Shown piece after piece: positions 1 through 6,025 of a DNA stretch of 9,964 bases; position 1 is the stretch's first letter; every line of letters begins with the position of its first letter. The stretch is from DASVFB01 sp036380275. GTDB lineage: Bacteria > Actinomycetota > Thermoleophilia > Gaiellales > Gaiellaceae. A model generated the notes under the pieces. The model did not search any database. It was not told where the DNA came from and saw only the letters and a list, made by a program, of their open reading frames with translations. Made by a program: the position numbers and the translations under genes. The stretch spans positions 1 through 9,964 of the forward strand of contig DASVFB010000062.1 in assembly GCA_036380275.1 (NCBI GenBank). Reading direction: 5' to 3'.

Positions 1-1
1 G

Positions 2-868
2 CGCTCGCTCTTCGGCTCGTCGGCCGCCGCGGGCTCGATGGCCGACCAGGACGAGCTGCGGGCGAAGGTCGACGCGAACGGCATCGCGCTACCGGACGCC
101 GTCTCGGAGCACGGCGTCGACCTCGACCGGGCGCTCGATGCTCGCTCCCAGCTCGAGAACGCCGCGGCTTACCTCGAGCTGCACATCGAGCAGGGACCTG
201 TGCTCGAGTCGATGGGCCTCGCGCTCGGTGTCGTCCTCGGCACGTTCGGCGTCGAGCGGCACCTCGTCACGTTCCGCGGCCAGGCGGCGCACGCTGGCTC
301 GACGCCGATGGACGCGCGCCGGGATGCGCTCGCGGGCGCGGCGAAGCTCGAGCTCGAGATCCGCGAGATCGCGAAGCGGACCGGTGGGGGCGCGGTGTGC
401 ACGATGGGCGGCGTCGTGACGAAGCCCGGCATCGTCACCTCCGTCGTCGAGACGGCCGAGTGCCTGCTCGACCAGCGCCACCTCGACGCCTCCACACTCG
501 CGGAGATGCTCAGCAATGCGCAAGCCGCGTCCAAGCGATTCGCTCTGGAAGAAAGCATCGCCGTCGAGTGGGACCGCATCTGGAACATTCAGCCGATCCT
601 GTTCGACGAAGCGTTGATCGAGCTCGCGGACGAGGCGATCCGCGAGGTCGCGCCCGCGTCCCACCGCCTGCCGAGCGGCCCGCTGCACGACGCGGCCGAG
701 GTCGCGCGCGCCGGCGTCCCGACCGTGATGCTCTTCGTGCAGAGCCTCCGCGGCCTCTCGCATACGAGGCTCGAAGACACGAAGCCGGAGCACCTCGAGC
801 TCTCGGTGCAGGCGCTCGATCGCCTGGCTGCGAAGACGCTACAGAGGTTGCGGTACGAGCTAATCTAA
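2..868 (+). CDS. M20-family amidohydrolase (N-carbamoyl-L-amino-acid hydrolase / allantoate amidohydrolase group), 5' truncated
   Basis: Metal-dependent amidohydrolase expected to split a ureido (N-carbamoyl) substrate, releasing ammonia and CO2, in the cytoplasm. The frame is already open at base 2 and reads RSLFGSSAAAGS, a conserved stretch of this family normally found about 120 residues into the protein, so roughly the first third is outside the window. Visible motifs are HIEQGPVLE starting at base 182 (metal-binding acidic residue), HAGSTPMDARRDA near 290-325 (dimerisation/substrate domain), SGPLHDAAE near 670-705 and GLSHTRLED near 755-780 (C-terminal histidine of the metal centre). The stop is TAA at 866-868. 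The ATG at base 38 is internal to the conserved region and is not the start. Family membership is secure. The choice between carbamoyl-amino acid, beta-ureidopropionate and allantoate as substrate cannot be made here; the purine genes further on make allantoate attractive, while the nearby LLM oxidoreductase suggests pyrimidine or hydantoin breakdown. Confidence 0.9.
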   Translation, partial: RSLFGSSAAAGSMADQDELRAKVDANGIALPDAVSEHGVDLDRALDARSQLENAAAYLELHIEQGPVLESMGLALGVVLGTFGVERHLVTFRGQAAHAGSTPMDARRDALAGAAKLELEIREIAKRTGGGAVCTMGGVVTKPGIVTSVVETAECLLDQRHLDASTLAEMLSNAQAASKRFALEESIAVEWDRIWNIQPILFDEALIELADEAIREVAPASHRLPSGPLHDAAEVARAGVPTVMLFVQSLRGLSHTRLEDTKPEHLELSVQALDRLAAKTLQRLRYELI

Positions 869-872
869 AGGG

Positions 873-974
873 GCAGGGAGTCGGCCGCCCAGCCAGGCTC
901 CTCCCCTCTCCCCCAGAAGAAGGAGTTTGGCCCTGCGGGTGTTGCCGCAGCACCCGAGCCTGCCGGCTCCCTGC
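873..974 (+). ncRNA. Candidate structured RNA (three-way junction) in the 3' UTR of the M20 gene
   Basis: Three helices nest cleanly. P1 pairs 873-885 with 962-974 (13 bp, one wobble at 881/966). P2 pairs 892-902 with 921-931 (11 bp, wobbles at 896/927 and 897/926). P3 pairs 936-944 with 948-956 (9 bp, one wobble at 942/950, loop CCG). Junction strands are 886-891, 932-935 and 957-961. All four non-Watson-Crick pairs are G-T as read on the + strand, so they are G-U in a + strand RNA but would be A-C mismatches in a - strand RNA; this gives the element a direction. It begins 5 bases after the M20 stop and has no + strand gene behind it until 1651, so a terminator, 3'-UTR element or small RNA fits better than a riboswitch. 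No U-tract follows. I do not recognise a known RNA family. Confidence 0.45.
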
Positions 975-982
975 GATCCGTT

Positions 983-1165
983 CTAGCTTCGCGTGACGCG
1001 GTAATGCGCGCGGGCGGGGATGTCGACGAGCTCCCCCTCATGTCGGCCGCTGCTCGCCCGCGGACGCGACGAGCGAGTCGAACACGGTGCTCGAGGAAGG
1101 CGCGAACGAGCTTGCCGTCGCCGAGTTGGAGGACTTCGGGCAGCTGGGTGTGCAGGCGCGCTCGT
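983..1165 (-). pseudogene. Possible decayed cupin-like gene tail; otherwise gene-free
   Basis: The 869-1165 gap between the convergent M20 and YdcZ genes holds no convincing intact gene. On the minus strand, one frame ending at a stop at 983-985 reads GELVDIPARAHYRVTRS, which resembles the closing strand of cupin domains (a G-[DE]-x-[LV]-x-I-P-A-x-x-x-H-R-V pattern). A different frame a little upstream (about 1085-1155) reads LPEVLQLGDGKLVRAFL, which also looks protein-like. No single frame joins the two and no start codon fits, so if this is a gene remnant it is frameshifted and truncated. The match is short and made by eye, and chance similarity in GC-rich DNA is quite possible. Confidence 0.15.
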
Positions 1166-1609
1166 CTAGAAGGCGCGCACGAGCACGACGCCGCCTGCGA
1201 CGAGCGCGACGCCGAGGAGCCGCACAGGCGACGCATGGTGCTCCTTGAAGCCGACCCAGCCGAACTGGTCGACGAGCACCGACGCGAGCGTCTGGCCGAA
1301 GACGATCGCCGTAGCGAGCGTCACCGCGCCGAGCTTCGGGGCGGTGACGATCGAGCCGGTGACGTAGAACGCGCCGAGCAGCCCGCCGATCCACATCCAC
1401 CAGGGCACGTCGCCGAGCCGCGCGAGCGACGGAAGCGGTTTCCGCACGAACGCGGAGATGATCAGCAGCGCGATCGTCCCGACGAGGAACGAGACGAACG
1501 CGGCGCGAATCGGGCTCCCGACCCAGTGAGAGAGCTGAGAGTTGATTCCGAACTGGAACGGCAGCATGGCTCCCGCTACGACCGCGAAGAGCAGGTAGAG
1601 CCAGGTCAT
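1166..1609 (-). CDS. Small DMT-superfamily membrane protein, YdcZ (DUF606) type
   Basis: A 147-residue integral membrane protein, the usual length for YdcZ/DUF606 proteins of the drug/metabolite transporter superfamily. Hydrophobic segments lie at about residues 3-22, 34-55, 70-90, 93-115 and 128-146. The N-terminal pattern GAMLPFQFGINSQL (13-26) followed by GSPIRAAFVSFLVGT (31-45) is typical of the family. The substrate is unknown; given the neighbours, export or uptake of a nucleobase-derived metabolite is only a guess. I chose the ATG at 1609 because the mature-looking membrane segment begins right after it. The longer frame starting at 1663 would add 18 polar residues and overlap the divergent oxidoreductase start at 1651. 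The gene is divergent from that oxidoreductase with 41 bp between them, and no clear Shine-Dalgarno sequence is visible upstream. Confidence 0.85.
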   Translation of the reverse strand: MTWLYLLFAVVAGAMLPFQFGINSQLSHWVGSPIRAAFVSFLVGTIALLIISAFVRKPLPSLARLGDVPWWMWIGGLLGAFYVTGSIVTAPKLGAVTLATAIVFGQTLASVLVDQFGWVGFKEHHASPVRLLGVALVAGGVVLVRAF

Positions 1610-1638
1610 TGTGCGCGCCGATTTCGGCGCGTTAGGAT
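1609..1638 (+). promoter_or_regulatory. Putative promoter of the LLM oxidoreductase gene
   Basis: TTGTGC at 1609-1614 and TAGGAT at 1633-1638 are separated by 18 bp and resemble the primary sigma -35 and -10 boxes. Transcription would begin about 1645-1650, giving a message with almost no leader before the ATG at 1651. This fits the absence of a Shine-Dalgarno sequence there. The assignment rests on weak hexamer matches. Confidence 0.3.
1614..1631. promoter_or_regulatory. Perfect 8+8 bp inverted repeat (operator candidate) between divergent genes
   Basis: The arms cgcgccga and tcggcgcg are exact reverse complements separated by two bases (TT). The repeat fills nearly half of the 41-bp space between the YdcZ-type gene (start 1609) and the LLM oxidoreductase (start 1651). 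Its size and symmetry suit a dimeric transcription factor. A TAGGAT -10-like box (1633-1638) lies two bases to its right and a TTGTGC -35-like box (1609-1614) touches its left end, so binding would block the rightward promoter. That the repeat exists is certain; that it is an operator is inference. Confidence 0.45.
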
Positions 1639-1650
1639 CGTTCCCCTGCC

Positions 1651-2670
1651 ATGTCTCTGACATTCGGCGTCACCGTTCTCCCCGATCCGCCCTACACGCG
1701 GATGATCGAGTTGATGCAGTTCGCGGAGAACCAGGGCCTCGAGTACGCGTGGACGTACGACTCGCACATCCTCTGGCAGGACTCGTATGCGACGCTCGCG
1801 CTCGCCGCCGCGCAGACGAAGCGCATCAAGCTCGGGCACTTCGTGACGAACCCGGGCATCCGCGACCCGACGATCGCCGCGAGCTGGTACGCGACGGTGC
1901 ACGACGTCTCGAACGGGCGCATGGCGATGGGAATCGGGCGCGGCGACTCCTCGCGCCGCGTCGTCGGACTGCAGCCCGTGAAGGTCGCCGAGTTCGAGCG
2001 GCGCTGCGCGATGATCAAGGAGTTGATGAACGGCCGCGAGGTCGACTGGAACGAGAAGCAGCTAAAGCTGGAGTGGGTGCGCGACGAGCTGCCGGACATT
2101 CCGATGTGGATCGCGGGCTACGGGCCGAAGGCGCTCGCCGTCGCTGGGCGCGTCGCCGACGGCGTCATCATCCAGCTCGCGGATCCGCAGATCATCCAGT
2201 GGATCATGGACACGGCTCGCAAGGCGGCGGAGGAGGCCGGCCGCGACCCGAGCGAGCTGAAGTGCATCGTGGGTGCGCCGTCCAACGTGACGGACGACAT
2301 CGCTTCGGCGCGCGAGCAGGCGAAGTGGTTCCCGGCGATGGTCTCGAACCACGTGATGGACCTGATCGAGCGCTATGGCTTCGACTCGGAGATCCCGGCG
2401 GCGCTCACCGAGTACGTAAAAGCGCGCAAGTTCTACGACTACAAGGAGCACTCGCGCGTCGGCGCGAAGCACGGCGAGTTCGTGACTGACGAGATCGTCG
2501 ACCGCTTCTGCGTCCTCGGCACGCCCGAGCAGGCGACCGAGAAGCTCAAGGAGCTCGAATCAGTCGGCGTCGACCAGTTCAACATCTATTTGATGACGCA
2601 CTCCCAGGAAGAGACGCTCGAGGTGTACGGCCAGGAGATCATTCCGCAGTTCAGCGGCGTCGCCGCCTAA
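1651..2670 (+). CDS. LLM-class flavin/F420-dependent oxidoreductase (luciferase-like fold)
   Basis: A 339-residue luciferase-like (bacterial luciferase/Mer-type TIM barrel) oxidoreductase using F420 or FMN. Family features in order: an N-terminal strand FGVTVLP (5-11), the AE..GLEYAWTYDSH segment (25-39), LGHFVTNPGIRDP (61-73), a glycine-rich cofactor loop GIGRGDSSRR (94-103), PMWIAGYGPKAL (151-162) with the following AGRVADGVI, and a C-terminal LGTPEQATEKL helix. The whole pattern recalls the group annotated as TIGR03842-type F420-dependent oxidoreductases, often seen near hydantoinase and carbamoyl-amidohydrolase genes; this is from memory, not a search. The substrate is unknown. Proximity to an M20 amidohydrolase suggests a redox step on a ring or ureido compound. 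The ATG at 1651 places the conserved first strand correctly; no Shine-Dalgarno sequence is visible, in keeping with a near-leaderless message. Confidence 0.85.
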   Translation: MSLTFGVTVLPDPPYTRMIELMQFAENQGLEYAWTYDSHILWQDSYATLALAAAQTKRIKLGHFVTNPGIRDPTIAASWYATVHDVSNGRMAMGIGRGDSSRRVVGLQPVKVAEFERRCAMIKELMNGREVDWNEKQLKLEWVRDELPDIPMWIAGYGPKALAVAGRVADGVIIQLADPQIIQWIMDTARKAAEEAGRDPSELKCIVGAPSNVTDDIASAREQAKWFPAMVSNHVMDLIERYGFDSEIPAALTEYVKARKFYDYKEHSRVGAKHGEFVTDEIVDRFCVLGTPEQATEKLKELESVGVDQFNIYLMTHSQEETLEVYGQEIIPQFSGVAA

Positions 2671-2700
2671 CTGACTTTCCTCGCGCATGTATGCGTCTCT

Positions 2701-2739
2701 CGGACATGCCCCGAGTCCAAAGGACTAGGGGCATGCCCG
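2701..2739 (+). terminator. Hairpin 1, likely terminator behind the LLM oxidoreductase
   Basis: The arm catgccccgagtcc (2705-2718) pairs with ggactaggggcatg (2722-2735) around an AAA loop, with one G-A mismatch; three further pairs (2701-2703 with 2737-2739) extend the stem past an A-C mismatch. It starts 31 bases after the TAA of the oxidoreductase. No T-run follows, so it would be a U-less terminator or mRNA 3'-end stabiliser. It is related in sequence to the hairpin at 2809-2843. Confidence 0.55.
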
Positions 2740-2808
2740 GCGCGGACGTGCTTGCGCGCGAACGTCAGTCCGGGCAGGTTCTGGACGTCTCACCGACGGT
2801 GCTCGGTC

Positions 2809-2843
2809 GGCCATGACCGGAGTCCAGGACTCGGGTCATGGCC
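2809..2843 (-). terminator. Hairpin 2, likely terminator behind the phosphoribosyltransferase operon
   Basis: The arm 2809-2825 pairs with 2827-2843 through up to 17 positions with a single G-G mismatch and a very tight turn. The right arm contains the TGA stop (2836-2838 on the minus strand) of the phosphoribosyltransferase, so the stem forms exactly at the 3' end of the minus-strand operon. As in hairpin 1, no T-run follows. The core catgaccggagtcc / ggactcgggtcatg is 12/14 identical in each arm to hairpin 1. Confidence 0.55.
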
Positions 2844-3345
2844 CAACGGGACGTCGGGTGGCCGCCGCATCTGCGCCGACCGGATCGTCGGCGCTCCACG
2901 GGAAGTCGATCCACCTGTCGGTGCGCCGCCACACGTACTCGCAGCGGACTGAGGAGTGCGGCTTCTCGTACAACACGGCGCAGCGGACTTCGCCGACCTT
3001 GCCGGCGCAGAAGTCCTTCACCAACATGAGTGTCTGGCCCGTGTCTGCGACGTCGTCGGCGATCAGCACGCGTGCCTCCTCGAGGTCAACGAGCTCCGGT
3101 ACCGGCGGCAGGATCATCGGCATGTCGAGGCGCTCGTCGACGCCCGTGTAGAACTCGACGTTCATCGTGAACGTGTTCTTCACGCCGAGGGCGTAACCGA
3201 GCGCTCCGGCGACGAGGAGTCCGCCGCGCGCGATCCCGAGCACGAGGTCAGGAACGAAGCCGTCATCGCGAGCCGCAGTCGCGAGCTCGCGTGCGCCCCG
3301 GCCGAGCTCCTCCCAGCTCATCACCTCGCGCGGCCGGTCGTTCAC
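2836..3345 (-). CDS. Purine phosphoribosyltransferase (type I PRTase, xanthine/hypoxanthine/guanine type)
   Basis: A 169-residue type I phosphoribosyltransferase. It transfers ribose-5-phosphate from PRPP to a base, returning oxopurines to the nucleotide pool in the cytoplasm. The PRPP-binding signature VLIADDVADTGQT is at residues 93-105, with the preceding GIARGGLLVAG loop at 37-47, and a WIDFPW segment near residues 140-146 like the base-contacting end of Gpt-type xanthine-guanine enzymes. The start is GTG at 3345, whose last two bases overlap the TGA of the dehydrogenase gene (GTGA), implying translational coupling. An ATG at 3321 (MSWEELGRG) is an alternative start, but its SD-like GAGGTG abuts it too closely. 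It is the last gene of the xanthine dehydrogenase operon, which points to a purine rather than pyrimidine substrate. The last 20 or so residues are Ala/Pro/Arg-rich and probably disordered. Confidence 0.85.
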   Translation of the reverse strand: MNDRPREVMSWEELGRGARELATAARDDGFVPDLVLGIARGGLLVAGALGYALGVKNTFTMNVEFYTGVDERLDMPMILPPVPELVDLEEARVLIADDVADTGQTLMLVKDFCAGKVGEVRCAVLYEKPHSSVRCEYVWRRTDRWIDFPWSADDPVGADAAATRRPVGP

Positions 3346-5573
3346 ACGAGACCTGCGATGTCATCCGGCCGCACTGGGACGCGCGCGAGCTCCAGCCCGG
3401 TCGCATCTCGGAGCGCGGCGACGATCGCGGCCGTCGACACCACCGTCGGCGGCTCGCCGACGCCCTTGAGCCCGTACGGCGCGTCCGGCTCCGGATCCTC
3501 GACCAGGTCCGACACCACGCGCGGCATGTCGAGCGCGGTCGGGATCAGGTAATCCGTGAAGCTCGCGTTCGCGATCACGCCGTCGCGCGTCTGGATCTCC
3601 TCCATCAGCGCGAGACCGAGCCCCTGCGCCGTGCCGCCTTCGATCTGGCCCTCGACGGCCTGCGGGTTGATCGCCTTCCCGACGTCCTGAGCCGTTCCGA
3701 TCCAGACGACGCGCGTCAGGCCGAGGTCGACGTCCACCTCGACGACAACCTTCATCGCGGCGCACGCGAGCGCGACGTGCGCAGGCCCGTCGGTGATCTG
3801 GCCGGTTTCGGGATCGAGCGCTTTCGTCGGCGGATGACGGTAGATGCGCTCGACGTCGACCTCGCCGCCGGTTCGCTCGCGTTCCGCAAGCGCTGCGCGG
3901 CAAGCGTCGCGCACGGCGCCGGCGGCCATCCACGTCATGCGTGAGGCGGAGGCCGAGCCGGATGACGCGACGTTCGCGGTCGAGCCAGGAGCAAGGCGCA
4001 CGCGGTCGGTTCCGAGCTCCGTGCACGCGACCTGGAGCACGACGTTCGACACGCCCTGGCCAACCTCGGCGCCGGCGCAGTGCACTTCCGCCGACCCGTC
4101 GGGGAAGAGGCGGACGCGCGCAGCGCAGAAGTCGTCGAAGCCCTCGGAGTAGCAGAGGTTCTTGAAGCCGACCGCGAAACCGACACCACGCTTCACGCCT
4201 TCGCCGCGCGTCGTGTTACCCGCGCCGCCCGGCAGCCGGATAGCCTCGCGCGGCAGCTCCTCCGGCACGGGCTCCTGCAGCGCGAGGCAGCGCTTGATCA
4301 CATTCGTGACGGGCAGCGAGCCCGTGATCGGCTGCCCCGTCGGGAGCCGGTCGCCCGGGCCGATCGCGTTCAGCAGGCGCAGCTCGACCGGGTCGATGCT
4401 AAGCGCGGCCGCGAGCTTGTCGATCTGTGCCTCGGCGGCGAAGCACGTCTGGACCGCGCCGAAGCCGCGCATCGCCCCGCACGGCGGATTGTTCGTATAC
4501 ACCGACGTCGACTCGATCAGCGCGTTCGGCACGTTGTACGGCCCGCAGGCGAACGAGGCGGCATTGGCCGTCACCGCGGTCGAGCTCGACGCGTAGGCGC
4601 CGCCGTCGAGCAGGATCCGCATCCGCACGTTCACGATGCGGCCGTCGCCCATCGCGCGGTGCTCGGCCCAGATCCGCGCCGGATGACGGTGCACGTGCCC
4701 GGTGAACGACTCCTCGCGGTTGTAGACCATTTTCACCGGCCGGTTCGTATGCAACGCGAGCAACGCGGAGTGGATCTGCATCGAAAGGTCCTCGCGGCCG
4801 CCGAACGCCCCACCGACGCCGGCGAGGTGAATCCGGACCTGGTCCGGGGACAGGGCCAGGCAGGGCGCGATCTGGTCGCGGTCGACGTGCAACCACTGCG
4901 TGGCGACGTAGATGTCCACGCCGCCCTCGCCGTCCGGCACGGCGAGGCCCGACTCCGGGCCGAGGAAGGCCTGGTCCTGCGTGCCGAGCTCGTAGTACCC
5001 GCTCACGCTGACGTCTCCCGCCGTGTCGGGATTGCCGTGGCTGATCAGCATCGTCCGGACGACGTTCGGGCGGGGGTCGTCGCGGTAGCCGTGGCCCGCG
5101 GTCGGCCGGTCGGGATGCAGCGGCGCCGACTCCGTCGCGCGCTCGGGATCGACGATCGGCTCGAGAGGCTCGTACTCGACGACGATTCGCTCGGCGGCCC
5201 GGCGCGCCTGCTCCGGATGTTCTGCGGCGACGACGGCGACGGGCTCGCCGAAATAGCGGACGCGGTCGATCGCCAGCACCGGCTGGTCGGCGAACTCGAG
5301 GCCGTACGTCTTCTGACCAGGCACGTCGTCGTGCGTGAGCACGGCGCGCACCCCGGGCAGTGTGAGCGCGTCGGAGAGATCGATCGAGAGCACGCGTGCG
5401 TGTGCGTGCGGGCTGCGCAGCGTGTGGCCCCAGAGCATTCCGGCGGCGGAGAGATCGCTTGCGTACTCGAACTCGCCGGTCGTCTTCGGAACGCCGTCGA
5501 CGCGCTTCACGCTCTCGCCGACACGTCCGAGCTCGAGCTCGCGCGCGGGCGGGAGGCGCAGTACGTTGCTCAT
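3342..5573 (-). CDS. pucD: Xanthine dehydrogenase, molybdopterin-binding subunit (PucD-like)
   Basis: A 743-residue large subunit of a three-subunit molybdenum hydroxylase, close in length to B. subtilis PucD; it oxidises hypoxanthine to xanthine and xanthine to urate at the Mo centre. An N-terminal hammerhead domain occupies about residues 20-130, with the Mo-cofactor domains after it. Visible active-site motifs are GTQDQ (near 202-206, cofactor-binding glutamine), GGAFGGRE ending at Glu261 (matching bovine Glu802), CGAMRGFG with Arg369 and Phe371 (bovine Arg912/Phe914), and GVGEPP with Glu707 (bovine catalytic Glu1261). The position I align with bovine Arg880 seems to be Asn. The start ATG at 5573 overlaps the TGA of the 2Fe-2S gene (ATGA). 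The same frame is open further upstream to 5978, but that part is a shadow of the 2Fe-2S gene. The stop overlaps the phosphoribosyltransferase start. Other purine or aldehyde substrates cannot be excluded. Confidence 0.92.
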   Translation of the reverse strand: MSNVLRLPPARELELGRVGESVKRVDGVPKTTGEFEYASDLSAAGMLWGHTLRSPHAHARVLSIDLSDALTLPGVRAVLTHDDVPGQKTYGLEFADQPVLAIDRVRYFGEPVAVVAAEHPEQARRAAERIVVEYEPLEPIVDPERATESAPLHPDRPTAGHGYRDDPRPNVVRTMLISHGNPDTAGDVSVSGYYELGTQDQAFLGPESGLAVPDGEGGVDIYVATQWLHVDRDQIAPCLALSPDQVRIHLAGVGGAFGGREDLSMQIHSALLALHTNRPVKMVYNREESFTGHVHRHPARIWAEHRAMGDGRIVNVRMRILLDGGAYASSSTAVTANAASFACGPYNVPNALIESTSVYTNNPPCGAMRGFGAVQTCFAAEAQIDKLAAALSIDPVELRLLNAIGPGDRLPTGQPITGSLPVTNVIKRCLALQEPVPEELPREAIRLPGGAGNTTRGEGVKRGVGFAVGFKNLCYSEGFDDFCAARVRLFPDGSAEVHCAGAEVGQGVSNVVLQVACTELGTDRVRLAPGSTANVASSGSASASRMTWMAAGAVRDACRAALAERERTGGEVDVERIYRHPPTKALDPETGQITDGPAHVALACAAMKVVVEVDVDLGLTRVVWIGTAQDVGKAINPQAVEGQIEGGTAQGLGLALMEEIQTRDGVIANASFTDYLIPTALDMPRVVSDLVEDPEPDAPYGLKGVGEPPTVVSTAAIVAALRDATGLELARVPVRPDDIAGLV

Positions 5574-6025
5574 CGCGCCGCCGCCGTCCGCACGGCGTCG
5601 AAGATCTTCATGTAGCCCGTGCAGCGGCAAAGGTTCCCCGACAGCGCCTCGCGGATCTCGTCCTCGCTCGGATTCGGCGTCCGCTGGAGCAGCGCCGCTG
5701 TGGCGACGACGAGCCCGGGCGTGCAGAAGCCGCACTGGACTGCTCCTGCGTCGACGAACGCCTGCTGCACAGGGTGCAGGTCTTCCCCGGCGCCGAGCCC
5801 TTCGACCGTGACGACGTCGTGTCCGTCCGCCTGAGCCGCGAGCACCAGGCACGCGCACACGAGCTCGCCGTCGAGCAACACGGAGCAAGAACCGCACTCG
5901 CCCTGCTCGCACGCGTTCTTGGAGCCCGGGAAGCCCAGCCGCTCGCGCAATGCGAAGAGGAGGCTCTCTCCTTCCCACACCTCTGCTTCGTGACGCTCCC
6001 CGTTGACTGTGACGGTGACTCTCAT
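5570..6025 (-). CDS. pucE: Xanthine dehydrogenase, [2Fe-2S] subunit (PucE-like)
   Basis: A 151-residue iron-sulphur subunit that passes electrons from the Mo centre to FAD. The plant-type ferredoxin domain has Cys39, Cys44, Cys47 and Cys59 (C-x4-C-x2-C-x11-C, with an extra Cys57). The helical second-cluster domain has Cys98 and Cys101 in CGFCTPG and Cys133 and Cys135 in CRCTGY. All eight expected ligands are present, so the subunit looks functional; its length is usual for the family. The ATG at 6025 overlaps the TGA of the FAD-subunit gene (ATGA) and is preceded on the minus strand by AGAGGTG (6035-6041), a fair Shine-Dalgarno site with about 9 bases of spacing. Its stop overlaps the start of the Mo subunit. 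It is the middle subunit gene of an FAD, FeS, Mo order like that of CO dehydrogenase-type operons. Confidence 0.93.
   Translation of the reverse strand: MRVTVTVNGERHEAEVWEGESLLFALRERLGFPGSKNACEQGECGSCSVLLDGELVCACLVLAAQADGHDVVTVEGLGAGEDLHPVQQAFVDAGAVQCGFCTPGLVVATAALLQRTPNPSEDEIREALSGNLCRCTGYMKIFDAVRTAAAR

Noticed and set aside
873..974. Purine riboswitch, suggested by the three-way junction near purine genes
   Set aside because: The junction strands and loops do not show the conserved purine-riboswitch bases, P3 has only a three-base loop so no loop-loop contact can form, and no plus-strand gene follows closely. Hammerhead core sequences are also absent.
1610..1663. Longer start (1663) for the YdcZ-type membrane protein
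   Set aside because: It would add a polar leader unlike the family, overlap the divergent oxidoreductase start and place the inverted repeat inside coding sequence; the ATG at 1609 directly precedes the first membrane segment.
4080..5615. 511-codon plus-strand open frame opposite the xanthine dehydrogenase large subunit
   Set aside because: It is Arg/Ala/Val/His-rich with no recognisable domain, and lies opposite a gene with all expected active-site motifs; it is a codon-bias shadow in GC-rich DNA.
5574..5978. N-terminal extension of the molybdopterin subunit frame up to 5978
   Set aside because: The extra residues are the out-of-frame reading of the 2Fe-2S gene; the family N-terminus and the ATGA overlap place the start at 5573.
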